This document shows, piece after piece, positions 5,640 to 12,447 of a stretch of 22,263 nt of DNA. The notes beneath the pieces were generated by a model that saw nothing but the letters and a program-made list of their open reading frames with translations, was not told the DNA's origin and did no database searches. Made by a program: the position numbers and the translations under genes. Source of the DNA: a virus; the IMG/VR virus record IMGVR_UViG_3300025141_000858, positions 1 through 22,263 of that record, one strand, 5' to 3'. Each line of letters opens with the position of its first letter. Within the stretch, counting starts at the first letter, position 1.

Positions 5640-6167
5640 TTAATCAGATCTAGTATTTATTTCCCATTTCCATTCGAATGGTGCAGAAATTATTTCTTCT
5701 AAATTTATATCAACATAAACTTTTTGATCATCAGGTAAATACTCAAACATTGAAGGTTTTGTATTTAGATAAGGATTAGTTATAGTAACTAATTTATCCC
5801 ACTCATGTTCAAGAGTTAATGCTTGTAAAAATTCCATCATATAATAATGAACATCATACAATCCTAGTAATGTATTGTATTCAATAGCTCTAGAATCAAA
5901 ATAAATTCCGTTTTTATTTTTATTTATTAATTGCCTACATCCACAAGTTTCGTCATGCATATCTAATGGCTTATCTCTTTTAATTGTTTTCAATAAATTT
6001 TTTATTGACCATTCAAAGTATTCAGCTCTTTCGCCACCAATATATCCTGGATCAGAACCATGCATATGTGGAGTCTTATCAACAAGTTGTACTGCTTTTT
6101 GTATTTCTTTTAAACGACTCATACTTACAGCCCCTCGTTCTTTTGCTGCCCTATGAGTTCCTGACAT
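5640..6167 (-). CDS. Hypothetical protein in the lysis-region cassette
   Basis: The open frame allows 175 aa from the ATG at 6167. The ATG at 6122 (MSRLKEIQKAVQ, 160 aa) has a better ribosome site (GAGGGG) and is the likelier start. The protein is acidic and mostly helical. It has a His-rich stretch (KTPHMHGSDPGYIGGERAE) and HDETCGC, whose paired cysteines could form a metal or redox site. There is no signal peptide or membrane segment. It lies between two holin-like genes where an endolysin would normally be. I see no lysozyme, amidase or peptidase motif, so I do not assign lytic activity. Confidence 0.7.
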   Translation of the reverse strand: MSGTHRAAKERGAVSMSRLKEIQKAVQLVDKTPHMHGSDPGYIGGERAEYFEWSIKNLLKTIKRDKPLDMHDETCGCRQLINKNKNGIYFDSRAIEYNTLLGLYDVHYYMMEFLQALTLEHEWDKLVTITNPYLNTKPSMFEYLPDDQKVYVDINLEEIISAPFEWKWEINTRSD

Positions 6168-6190
6168 AATGTAACTTGTACCTAGCTTTT

Positions 6191-6475
6191 TTATTTGTTA
6201 CCTCCTAGTACTGACCCACTTAATATAGCTCCAAAGGATAGATGAAACAATCCTCCTCCCTTTAAAGTAAATGGTTCGTGTTGTGACACAAGCTTCTTAA
6301 GGTATTCCATTTGCACAAGAGGATCCTCTATCTCTTGTAGATGACTCATGTAATCAGCCAAATCTAAACCCATTCGTGCAAACCCATAATAGATAGGAAC
6401 TACCATGAAGTCATATATACATATAACTAAGTAAACTATTAAGGCTGTCCATCTCCATCTGTGTATTGCTGTCAT
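6191..6475 (-). CDS. Putative phage holin (94 aa)
   Basis: The protein opens with MTAIHRWRWTALIVYLVICI, a basic/aromatic start running into a hydrophobic segment (about residues 10-33). A charged amphipathic middle (about 35-65) follows, and a second, glycine-rich hydrophobic segment (GGGLFHLSFGAILSGSVLGG, about 73-92). This two-segment layout with a Gly/Ser-rich C-terminal membrane helix resembles holins annotated in marine phages. Holins permeabilise the host membrane at lysis. It overlaps the preceding 47-aa gene by ATGA, so two small membrane proteins are co-translated. It is a holin by resemblance, not proven. Confidence 0.7.
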   Translation of the reverse strand: MTAIHRWRWTALIVYLVICIYDFMVVPIYYGFARMGLDLADYMSHLQEIEDPLVQMEYLKKLVSQHEPFTLKGGGLFHLSFGAILSGSVLGGNK

Positions 6476-6615
6476 TTGAATATGTCTTTAATATCATCTA
6501 GTTTGTTAAGTGTTTTATCTTCTAGCCCACTATGTTTAAACCAATGTTGTATAAGATAAGTAACACTAGTAGTTAAGATGATAGTGGTGATACCGATTTG
6601 TAATTTCTTTTTCAT
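6472..6615 (-). CDS. 47-aa single-TM protein
   Basis: The ATG at 6615 follows GGAGG with good spacing. The frame gives 47 aa and ends overlapping the putative holin start (ATGA). The N terminus is basic (MKKKLQIG), then there is a short Thr/Ile-rich hydrophobic segment (about 7-22). The C-terminal half is charged and helical (HWFKHSGLEDKTLNKLDDIK). It has the look of a small N-in membrane protein, possibly an antiholin or spanin-like accessory given its partner, though no spanin lipobox is present. It is the first gene after the 100-bp gap containing element B. Confidence 0.62.
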   Translation of the reverse strand: MKKKLQIGITTIILTTSVTYLIQHWFKHSGLEDKTLNKLDDIKDIFK

Positions 6616-6634
6616 GTTGCCTCCATGTTTTATA

Positions 6635-6708
6635 GGGAGAGGTAAAATTTTCTAGTGAGTTTAGAATGATTATCAACTTCAAAAAGAATGAACCAAAAAC
6701 CCTCTCCC
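6635..6708 (+). repeat. Long-range inverted repeat with conserved core (element B)
   Basis: Arms GGGAGAGG (6635-6642) and CCTCTCCC (6701-6708) are perfect 8-bp complements. The interior starts with TAAAATTTTCTAGT (6643-6656) and AGTTTAG (6658-6664), the same core as at 4841-4863 with one base fewer. The right arm is followed by ATTATTTTTATT. The element fills the gap between the 434-aa gene and the 47-aa gene. It might be an RNA processing, termination or stability structure in the late transcript, or a unit on the opposite strand. Confidence 0.5.
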
Positions 6709-6715
6709 ATTATTT

Positions 6716-8020
6716 TTATTGTGTAGTTGGTTCAGCTATGCTGACCTCCACATTACCTGTAACATTCCATACTGCTGCTGTCACAGTTGTGGCTACAGTA
6801 AATTCTTTAGAGTCAAAGCCATTGCCTTGACCTATTTCATTTAATCTTATAGTTAGTGTACCTATATCCATTTGTCTTAAGGTACAACTTCCACCTTTTG
6901 TCCAAAGATTAGATAGAATAAGTTTATCTACCTTTCCATTTACTCCACTATTAGGAGCATCAATCCATATCCTGTCATAAGTACCACCTGTTGTTACCAT
7001 AGCTTGTGCTTGGTGATGACCTCCACCTATTGCTCTCATCCTAGCTGTTCCTGCTGTTTGAGATATAGATTGTCCGTCACTTGCATTGCCAATAATATTA
7101 ATTGTGTGTGCATTTATATCTGAAAAATCCATAGACTTACATCTAGATTTTTCTATAATAAGTTCTCCAATTTGTAATCGAGTTGCCGTACCACCTGACA
7201 CATCTGTTCCTTCTACTAATACTGCTTCAGTTTTACCTGATGGCAGAGTTGATGAAGTGTATGCTGTACCTATTGTCACATCATAGATTCCTATCTCTGA
7301 TACAGGAGTACTTGCTAAAACAATTCGTAAAGTATTGTCTTGTTTGTTTTCTTTTCTAAACATCATAGCTGATTCAAGAGTTTCTGAAGGTATATTATTA
7401 GGGGCTGCATATATTCCTGCATCTCCATTAGTAAAGTTTCTTTCTGCTAGTATAGTTTCGTTTACCACTACACCACCACCGACAGAACCACCTACTGTTA
7501 ATAAACCTAATGCCATTTGAGGACTAAATCCCATAGCACGAAGTAATGTGTAAGGTGATTTAGCTATGTTAAAAGCTGTTCGCCATTTCTTACTTTCACT
7601 ATTAAGGTATTCTATTTTTTCAAATAACCAATCTCTTGTTGCTCTTATTTTCCTGTATGTTTTTACAGGAAAATTAATTATAGCTTTGGGACTAGCTTTA
7701 ATTGCACGAATTAATTTGCCTATACTTCTTATATGTATAGCTAAACCTAAAGCAATCATGCTTCCAGATATAGCCCAGGCAATGTAGCCCTGGTCTTGCC
7801 ACCACTTAACATCTGTATAAAGAGATTCAAGTGTGTAATAACCTACTTGTAACTGAGGATAATACTCTGCTATGTATGGGGTTGGATTTATATAACTAGC
7901 AAATGCTAATGTACCACCACCAATGATAGTAACCATTGTAAAAGTATTTAAGATAAATTTCCCAATACCTTTTAAAATTTTTTTTATACTAGGTCTTTTA
8001 AATTTTATTTTCATGTTCAT
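6716..8020 (-). CDS. Membrane-anchored beta-rich protein of unknown function (434 aa)
   Basis: Three hydrophobic segments lie at about residues 22-43, 79-97 and 169-188, with a basic cytoplasm-like stretch (98-160) between the second and third. From about 190 to the end the protein is beta-rich, Thr/Gly/Ser-rich and repetitive in feel (for example TARMRAIGGGHHQAQAMVTT and KLILSNLWTKGGSCTLRQ), like a beta-helix or jelly-roll domain of virion appendages. There is no signal peptide cleavage motif. It follows the tail adhesin and a short coiled-coil/TM gene, overlapping the latter by 4 bases. Possible roles are an injected virion membrane protein or a host-surface modifier; neither is demonstrated. 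MNMK offers two near-equal starts. Confidence 0.72.
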   Translation of the reverse strand: MNMKIKFKRPSIKKILKGIGKFILNTFTMVTIIGGGTLAFASYINPTPYIAEYYPQLQVGYYTLESLYTDVKWWQDQGYIAWAISGSMIALGLAIHIRSIGKLIRAIKASPKAIINFPVKTYRKIRATRDWLFEKIEYLNSESKKWRTAFNIAKSPYTLLRAMGFSPQMALGLLTVGGSVGGGVVVNETILAERNFTNGDAGIYAAPNNIPSETLESAMMFRKENKQDNTLRIVLASTPVSEIGIYDVTIGTAYTSSTLPSGKTEAVLVEGTDVSGGTATRLQIGELIIEKSRCKSMDFSDINAHTINIIGNASDGQSISQTAGTARMRAIGGGHHQAQAMVTTGGTYDRIWIDAPNSGVNGKVDKLILSNLWTKGGSCTLRQMDIGTLTIRLNEIGQGNGFDSKEFTVATTVTAAVWNVTGNVEVSIAEPTTQ

Positions 8021-8202
8021 ATTATATACCCTATTATTGAAATAATTGCAAGTACAATAGTGAGTATTACTATTGTACCACGAATTTTAAATAGTGATTT
8101 ACTGAATTGATTTTGCATATCTATTAATCTGAGTTTAGTCGTGTTGATATGCCGTTCTAAATTTTCTAAGTCTTGCTCTGTGATTTCTTTTTTTGGTTTC
8201 AT
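8017..8202 (-). CDS. 61-aa coiled-coil protein with C-terminal TM anchor
   Basis: Residues about 8-38 are charged and heptad-like (ITEQDLENLERHINTTKLRL), and the last 20 residues are a strong hydrophobic segment (IVILTIVLAIISIIGYII). This is a tail-anchor layout with the N terminus in the cytoplasm. It overlaps the 434-aa membrane protein by 4 bases, suggesting the two act together. The ribosome site GGGAG sits in an inverted repeat that includes the start codon. The family is not recognised; holin- or spanin-like roles are possible. Confidence 0.7.
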   Translation of the reverse strand: MKPKKEITEQDLENLERHINTTKLRLIDMQNQFSKSLFKIRGTIVILTIVLAIISIIGYII

Positions 8203-8215
8203 GGGAGTCTCCCAT
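8201..8215 (-). promoter_or_regulatory. Inverted repeat enclosing the ribosome site and start of the 61-aa gene
   Basis: ATGGGAGTCTCCCAT is a 15-base palindrome apart from its central base. On the minus strand it holds the GGGAG ribosome site and the first two bases of the start codon (start 8202-8200). In mRNA it could fold into a small hairpin hiding both, or as DNA serve as a dimeric protein site. It may lower or regulate translation relative to the adhesin gene directly upstream. Confidence 0.4.
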
Positions 8216-8220
8216 TTATA

Positions 8221-9180
8221 TTATTGGTATTGATACCTTACTATTACAATGCCTGAGCCACCTGCTCCCCCTGCTCCACCTGCATAGCTGCCACTCGAGT
8301 TTCCTTGACCTCCGCCACCACCACCGCCACCTGTATTGGCTGTTCCTGCTGTACCTGCTGAAGCACTAGAAGCATTTGATGTTCCACCATCTCCGCCTCC
8401 TCCTGAGCCTCCACTTCCTAAAGCAGTTCCGTCTTCATTAATTCTACCTCTTCCACCGCCACCTGCATAAGTGACTGATGAACCTGTTATACTATTCGCC
8501 AATCCTGCTCCACCATTTCCTGTAGTCTGCCCTGTTGTCCCTGTTGCTCCTGCACCACCACCTCCTCCTGGATCGCTAAATCTACCTCTTCCACCATTAT
8601 TACCTTGTCCTGAAGTTCCGAGTCCTCCGTCTTCATTTCCTCCTGAGCCTCCTCCTGAGCCTCCGTTAAGCCCTTGGTTGGTACTACCACTACTGCTACC
8701 TCCACCGCCTCCACCACCATAGGCTGTTTGGTCGCCAAATACACTATTAGAACCACTAGACCCTTTTGGTGGGTCAGCATTTACCACAGAACCACCTGCA
8801 CCTCCTGCTCCTACAGTAACTGTAATATCTTCTGCTGAAACAGTATAGTCGGTGTTAATAAGCATACCTCCTGCTCCTCCTCCTGCTCCTGATTTAGAAC
8901 CTGAAATTATACCACCTGAGCCTCCGCCCCCTCCTCCTGCAATAACAAGAATAGAAACAGAGCCTCCTTGAGAAACAGAGAATGTTCCACTAGAAGTGAA
9001 TGTGTGTACTTTGTAATCTCCGTCAGTTGCTACAGTATTACCTCCTGTTGCTGCAACTATGCTACTTGTTACAAAGGTTTGTCCGTCAACTGTGCTAAAT
9101 CCGTCAACAGCTACTCCGTTTATTTTAGAAACAGTAGAGGTATCTCCTGTAACATTATTTACTTTGCTTATATCAGGCAT
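8221..9180 (-). CDS. Glycine-rich tail adhesin / fibre tip protein
   Basis: This 319-aa protein has a non-repetitive N terminus (about 1-75, including KVHTFTSSGTFSVSQGG). It then has a long glycine-rich body with many GGGG runs alternating with short Ser/Thr/Asn segments, ending GGSGIVIVRYQYQ. This layout is well known in phage tail-tip adhesins, where Gly-rich motifs form packed polyglycine II helices with host-specific loops between them. It is the receptor-binding candidate and directly follows the 952-aa fibre gene (TAATG overlap). The variable loops between Gly blocks would set host range. Low-complexity coding sequence also generates long spurious frames on the other strand. Confidence 0.82.
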   Translation of the reverse strand: MPDISKVNNVTGDTSTVSKINGVAVDGFSTVDGQTFVTSSIVAATGGNTVATDGDYKVHTFTSSGTFSVSQGGSVSILVIAGGGGGGSGGIISGSKSGAGGGAGGMLINTDYTVSAEDITVTVGAGGAGGSVVNADPPKGSSGSNSVFGDQTAYGGGGGGGSSSGSTNQGLNGGSGGGSGGNEDGGLGTSGQGNNGGRGRFSDPGGGGGAGATGTTGQTTGNGGAGLANSITGSSVTYAGGGGRGRINEDGTALGSGGSGGGGDGGTSNASSASAGTAGTANTGGGGGGGGQGNSSGSYAGGAGGAGGSGIVIVRYQYQ

Positions 9181-12038
9181 TATGCTAACAATATTTCAGT
9201 AGTATTAAAATTAAAATATACACTATCAGCAGTTAAAGCTACTCCTACCTTCTGTACTGTATCTCCACTACCCGAAGGAGCTGTTGCTGTAATATCTCCT
9301 GCTGTTGTGCTTATAAATATATCTGCTCCAGGAGTAAAGTTATAAGTATCATCTCTTAATACTCCTTGAATTAAAACTTTTGTTGCCTCTCCATCTCCTT
9401 TAGCTTCTAAAGCTATTCCTATGGCAGGCATAGTTGATGCTGCATCAGCATCAGCAGGCCCCAATTCTCCGTCACTTCTAATATAAACTGCATCAAAAAT
9501 TCCTACAGATTCTCCTGAATTTGTAGTTATAACTATACCTGAAGCTGTATGATCTGAAGCAGGAGCTAAGTCACTAAATATAACTTGACCTGTATCTCCC
9601 ATTGTAATATCACCACTAAAGGATGAAGCTCCAAAACTATTAGCTGCTGCTGTAGATGTAATACCTGCTGCAGCAGTTATCCCACCACCATCTGCAATTG
9701 TTATGGCTAAATCGCCATCTGTGTAATCAATGGTAGCTGTTTCTAAACTACCACTTACTATATTTAATCCTGTAGAATCTATCTTAACTCGTTCTGCATT
9801 ATCAGCATCAAAGTGAATTTCATTAGCTGTTTCAAAATCTATTTTAGTTTGTGCATCTTCACCTATTACTATATCTGTAGCAAGTAAAGAGTTAATTCCT
9901 GTTTGTGCAGCATCTGCTGCTATAGTTATTGTAGTTCCTGACACAGATGATGTTAATCCTGTACCACCTGCTACAGTAAAGTCTGCACTACCTGCTGTAT
10001 CAGAAGCTGTATTAGTATCGTCAGCAGTTATAGTAACTCCTGTGATATCTCCACTTCCTGTGCCTGCTCCGATATAGCTTAGTAGGTTAGCTCCTGTTAC
10101 ATATTTAACAACTCCACTATCTGACATTAAAAACTTGTCAGTATCACTTCCTACTTCTGCTATAGTAGATAAGGTCACAGCATCATCTGCTGTTAACCCT
10201 CCTAATCTAACATTTGCATAATCATCTATATCTACATTACCTACAGTTGTTCCTGCTTCATCATTTGTATTTGCAAATACAAATTCGTCTGCTGATTCAT
10301 CCCATAAGATAGCTCTGTTTGCTGTATTAGTAGAAGAACCATCACCTCTAGTAAATATAAGTCCTAAGTCATTAGCAGGAGAAGCTGTTTGCCCTTGATT
10401 TAATTTAATCAAAGGATCAGTAACAGTTAAGTTAGTTGTAGAAACAGTTGTTGTTGATCCACTAACAGTTAAATTTCCACTAACAGTTAAGTTGTCAGTA
10501 ATACTTACATTACCATCAGCAACCTCAAGAGCATTAGCTCCATCAGTTCCTGTTATAACTAGCTTTTCTTCTGAGGCATCCCATGTTAAATTATCTCCAC
10601 TTGTTGCTGAGTAAAATACAACATCTACTCCTGACCCATCACTTCCACCTGTTATTGTTCCTGTAGAAGTTAAACTATCTACAGTTGTAGCTCCTAAATC
10701 AGCAGCTCCTGTAGTGGTAATAGTAGATGAGCCTGTATTAATGTTTCCAAAACCTGAGGTAATAGAACCACTATCTAAAGCTCCTGTTGTTACAATGCTA
10801 GAACTTCCTGCAACTACCCCATATATTGAGCCTATTGCTGTACCACCTATTGTGATAGCATCAGCTTCCAATGTTCCGTCTATATCAGCATTGCCTGATA
10901 TATCTAAAGTTGCTGCATCTAACTCACCTGATAAGGTGATGTTAGTTGCTCCTGTGATTGCTCCGTCAAAGGCAACAGCTCCATTAATATCTACTGTGGT
11001 ATCTGAAGTTATAGTTAAAACACCGTCAGAAGATTGATGTATAAATGTACCTGTATCTCCAAAAGTCAATTTGTTTGTTGAGTTTAATGTCAACCCTGTT
11101 CCGTCTGTATGGGTTAGGGTTGTGTCGTTATCTGCCCCGAATCCTAAAACAGCAGAGTCACTATTTAATTTCAAATCATTGCTAACTAAAACTGCTGTAG
11201 AGGCATTAAGGTCTATCGTTGCTTCTCCATCAATAGTCATTACTCCGTCAGAAGACTGATGTATGAAAGTTGCAGTATCTCCGAAGTTTATTTTTTCGGT
11301 ACTGTTCATTAAGATATCATCTGAGAATTGGAAGTAGTCTTCGTCTTCCATCCAGGTAATAACTCCGTCTGCTGTATTAGCATCAAAGGTTAAAGTAATA
11401 TCTGTGTCTGCTCCTGTTCCTATAGTAAAGCTATCTATATCCATATCCATAGAAGTAGCTCCTGAGGTTGAAGAACTTATAGTCCATACCTTAGTTAAGT
11501 TACCTGATTTCATTACATCAAATTGTATTTCTCCGTCTTCAGTATTCCCACTACTAGTTACATCTTTAGCGACTACTGTCATACGGGCAAATTCATGTAT
11601 TACATCTGCATCATTCATCATTTCAAATGATAAATATATTTCATCATTAGCTTGACCTGTTCTCATTCTGTTAGCAAATGTTGCCACTTTATTACTAGCA
11701 GTATTAGCATTATTAGCAACAAGTAATCCACCTTGTGTAGCTCCTGTTGCATTTCTTATATCTACTTCTGCAAAACTTTGTCTTGTTTTACCTCTTAACC
11801 ATCTTACTGATGATCCTGATGTAATTTTTACATCATGACCATAATAAGCACCTGTAGAATCAGGTTCTTGTGTTGTTGTTATTTCCCAATAGCCGTCAGC
11901 CCAAGAGCTATCCCCTGTAGTAACTGAACTACCTACTGTAGAACTTGTTGATCCTTGTTCGTATAACTGAACTGTTGCTCCATCTACAGCAGTTCCGTCA
12001 TCTTTAAACAACCAACCTGAATATTGTATTGTTGCCAT
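9180..12038 (-). CDS. Large tail fibre protein (952 aa) with internal repeats
   Basis: The N-terminal part (about 3-60, GWLFKDDGTAVDGATVQLYE) resembles a carboxypeptidase-regulatory-like/Ig-type beta domain that could attach the fibre to the tail. From about 190 to 860 it is Thr/Ser/Gly/Asp-rich beta sequence with repeated units. The clearest pair is INFGDTATFIHQSSDGVMT (about 250-268) and LTFGDTGTFIHQSSDGVLT (about 324-342). The last about 110 residues form a distinct domain (IGIALEAKGDGEATKVLIQG). There are almost no Cys. It sits between a small PD-(D/E)XK-like gene and the Gly-rich adhesin, as expected of a fibre shaft. AGGAGG precedes the ATG. Confidence 0.85.
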   Translation of the reverse strand: MATIQYSGWLFKDDGTAVDGATVQLYEQGSTSSTVGSSVTTGDSSWADGYWEITTTQEPDSTGAYYGHDVKITSGSSVRWLRGKTRQSFAEVDIRNATGATQGGLLVANNANTASNKVATFANRMRTGQANDEIYLSFEMMNDADVIHEFARMTVVAKDVTSSGNTEDGEIQFDVMKSGNLTKVWTISSSTSGATSMDMDIDSFTIGTGADTDITLTFDANTADGVITWMEDEDYFQFSDDILMNSTEKINFGDTATFIHQSSDGVMTIDGEATIDLNASTAVLVSNDLKLNSDSAVLGFGADNDTTLTHTDGTGLTLNSTNKLTFGDTGTFIHQSSDGVLTITSDTTVDINGAVAFDGAITGATNITLSGELDAATLDISGNADIDGTLEADAITIGGTAIGSIYGVVAGSSSIVTTGALDSGSITSGFGNINTGSSTITTTGAADLGATTVDSLTSTGTITGGSDGSGVDVVFYSATSGDNLTWDASEEKLVITGTDGANALEVADGNVSITDNLTVSGNLTVSGSTTTVSTTNLTVTDPLIKLNQGQTASPANDLGLIFTRGDGSSTNTANRAILWDESADEFVFANTNDEAGTTVGNVDIDDYANVRLGGLTADDAVTLSTIAEVGSDTDKFLMSDSGVVKYVTGANLLSYIGAGTGSGDITGVTITADDTNTASDTAGSADFTVAGGTGLTSSVSGTTITIAADAAQTGINSLLATDIVIGEDAQTKIDFETANEIHFDADNAERVKIDSTGLNIVSGSLETATIDYTDGDLAITIADGGGITAAAGITSTAAANSFGASSFSGDITMGDTGQVIFSDLAPASDHTASGIVITTNSGESVGIFDAVYIRSDGELGPADADAASTMPAIGIALEAKGDGEATKVLIQGVLRDDTYNFTPGADIFISTTAGDITATAPSGSGDTVQKVGVALTADSVYFNFNTTEILLA
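10983..11300 (-). repeat. Intragenic imperfect repeat in the tail fibre
   Basis: Two copies of a unit encoding F-G-D-T-x-T-F-I-H-Q-S-S-D-G-V lie at about 11239-11300 and 11020-11075 (CCGTCAGAAGA then TGATGTAT in each on the plus strand). The copies are diverged at silent and a few coding positions and about 220 bases apart, so they are old duplications of a shaft module. They could recombine to change shaft length. Confidence 0.7.
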
Positions 12039-12446
12039 TTATCTTCCTCCTGATCCTAGTCTAGAGTGATCTTTGTAGTTTAGTGCCTCCTCTACAAAAT
12101 GATCTACATTATTTAAAATATCATTTTCATCGATAAAAATCAATGTGATTCCTTCTCCTGCCATCTGAGCTCTAACAAACCTGTCATTTTGCATTGGAGT
12201 TAAACCCATTCCATAGTGATAATACTCACCTTGCACATTTATTGCAAGGTCTGGAGGATTGTAAAAGTAAAAATCTAATACTACTCCTCCTTTAAACAAC
12301 CTTCCTCCTAATAAAGAAGATTGATAAGTAAAGTCAGAGCCTTCTGTTTTATTGAATTCTTCAGTTAACGATCTGTAAACTAAATACTCTGGCAAACTTC
12401 CTGGCCACCCTTCGGGTACTTGTTCTCGTAAGTTTTGTGTAGTCAT
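12039..12446 (-). CDS. PD-(D/E)XK-like fold protein in the tail module
   Basis: The 135-aa protein has the ordered features of a small endonuclease-like fold. These are a helix with E20 (SLPEYLVYRSL), strand VVLDFYF with D58, and strand LAINVQGEYYHYG with Q72 and E74 (the D...(D/E)-X-K position, here Q-G-E rather than E-x-K). Two further alpha/beta elements follow (RFVRAQMAGEGITLIFIDEN). This resembles VSR- or DUF559-type nucleases, but the Lys is missing, so activity is doubtful. It lies between two tail structural genes, stops immediately before the fibre ATG, and has no ribosome site of its own, implying coupling. It may have been adopted as a structural or end-processing component. Confidence 0.7.
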   Translation of the reverse strand: MTTQNLREQVPEGWPGSLPEYLVYRSLTEEFNKTEGSDFTYQSSLLGGRLFKGGVVLDFYFYNPPDLAINVQGEYYHYGMGLTPMQNDRFVRAQMAGEGITLIFIDENDILNNVDHFVEEALNYKDHSRLGSGGR

Positions 12447-12447
12447 A

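Noticed and set aside
5670-5681. Perfect 12-bp palindrome CCATTCGAATGG
   Set aside because: It lies inside a coding sequence with no associated structure or repeat, so chance is the simplest reading.
8471-8780. Proline-rich plus-strand frame and second minus-strand frame across the adhesin
   Set aside because: They mirror glycine codons of the low-complexity adhesin and lack ribosome sites, so they are shadows.
8221-9180. CRISPR-like or tandem-repeat array
   Set aside because: Repetition comes from glycine codons with irregular spacing, not from regular repeats and spacers.
10714-11655. Several plus-strand frames inside the tail fibre
   Set aside because: They are open because of the biased Thr/Ser/Ala/Asp codon use of the real gene on the other strand.
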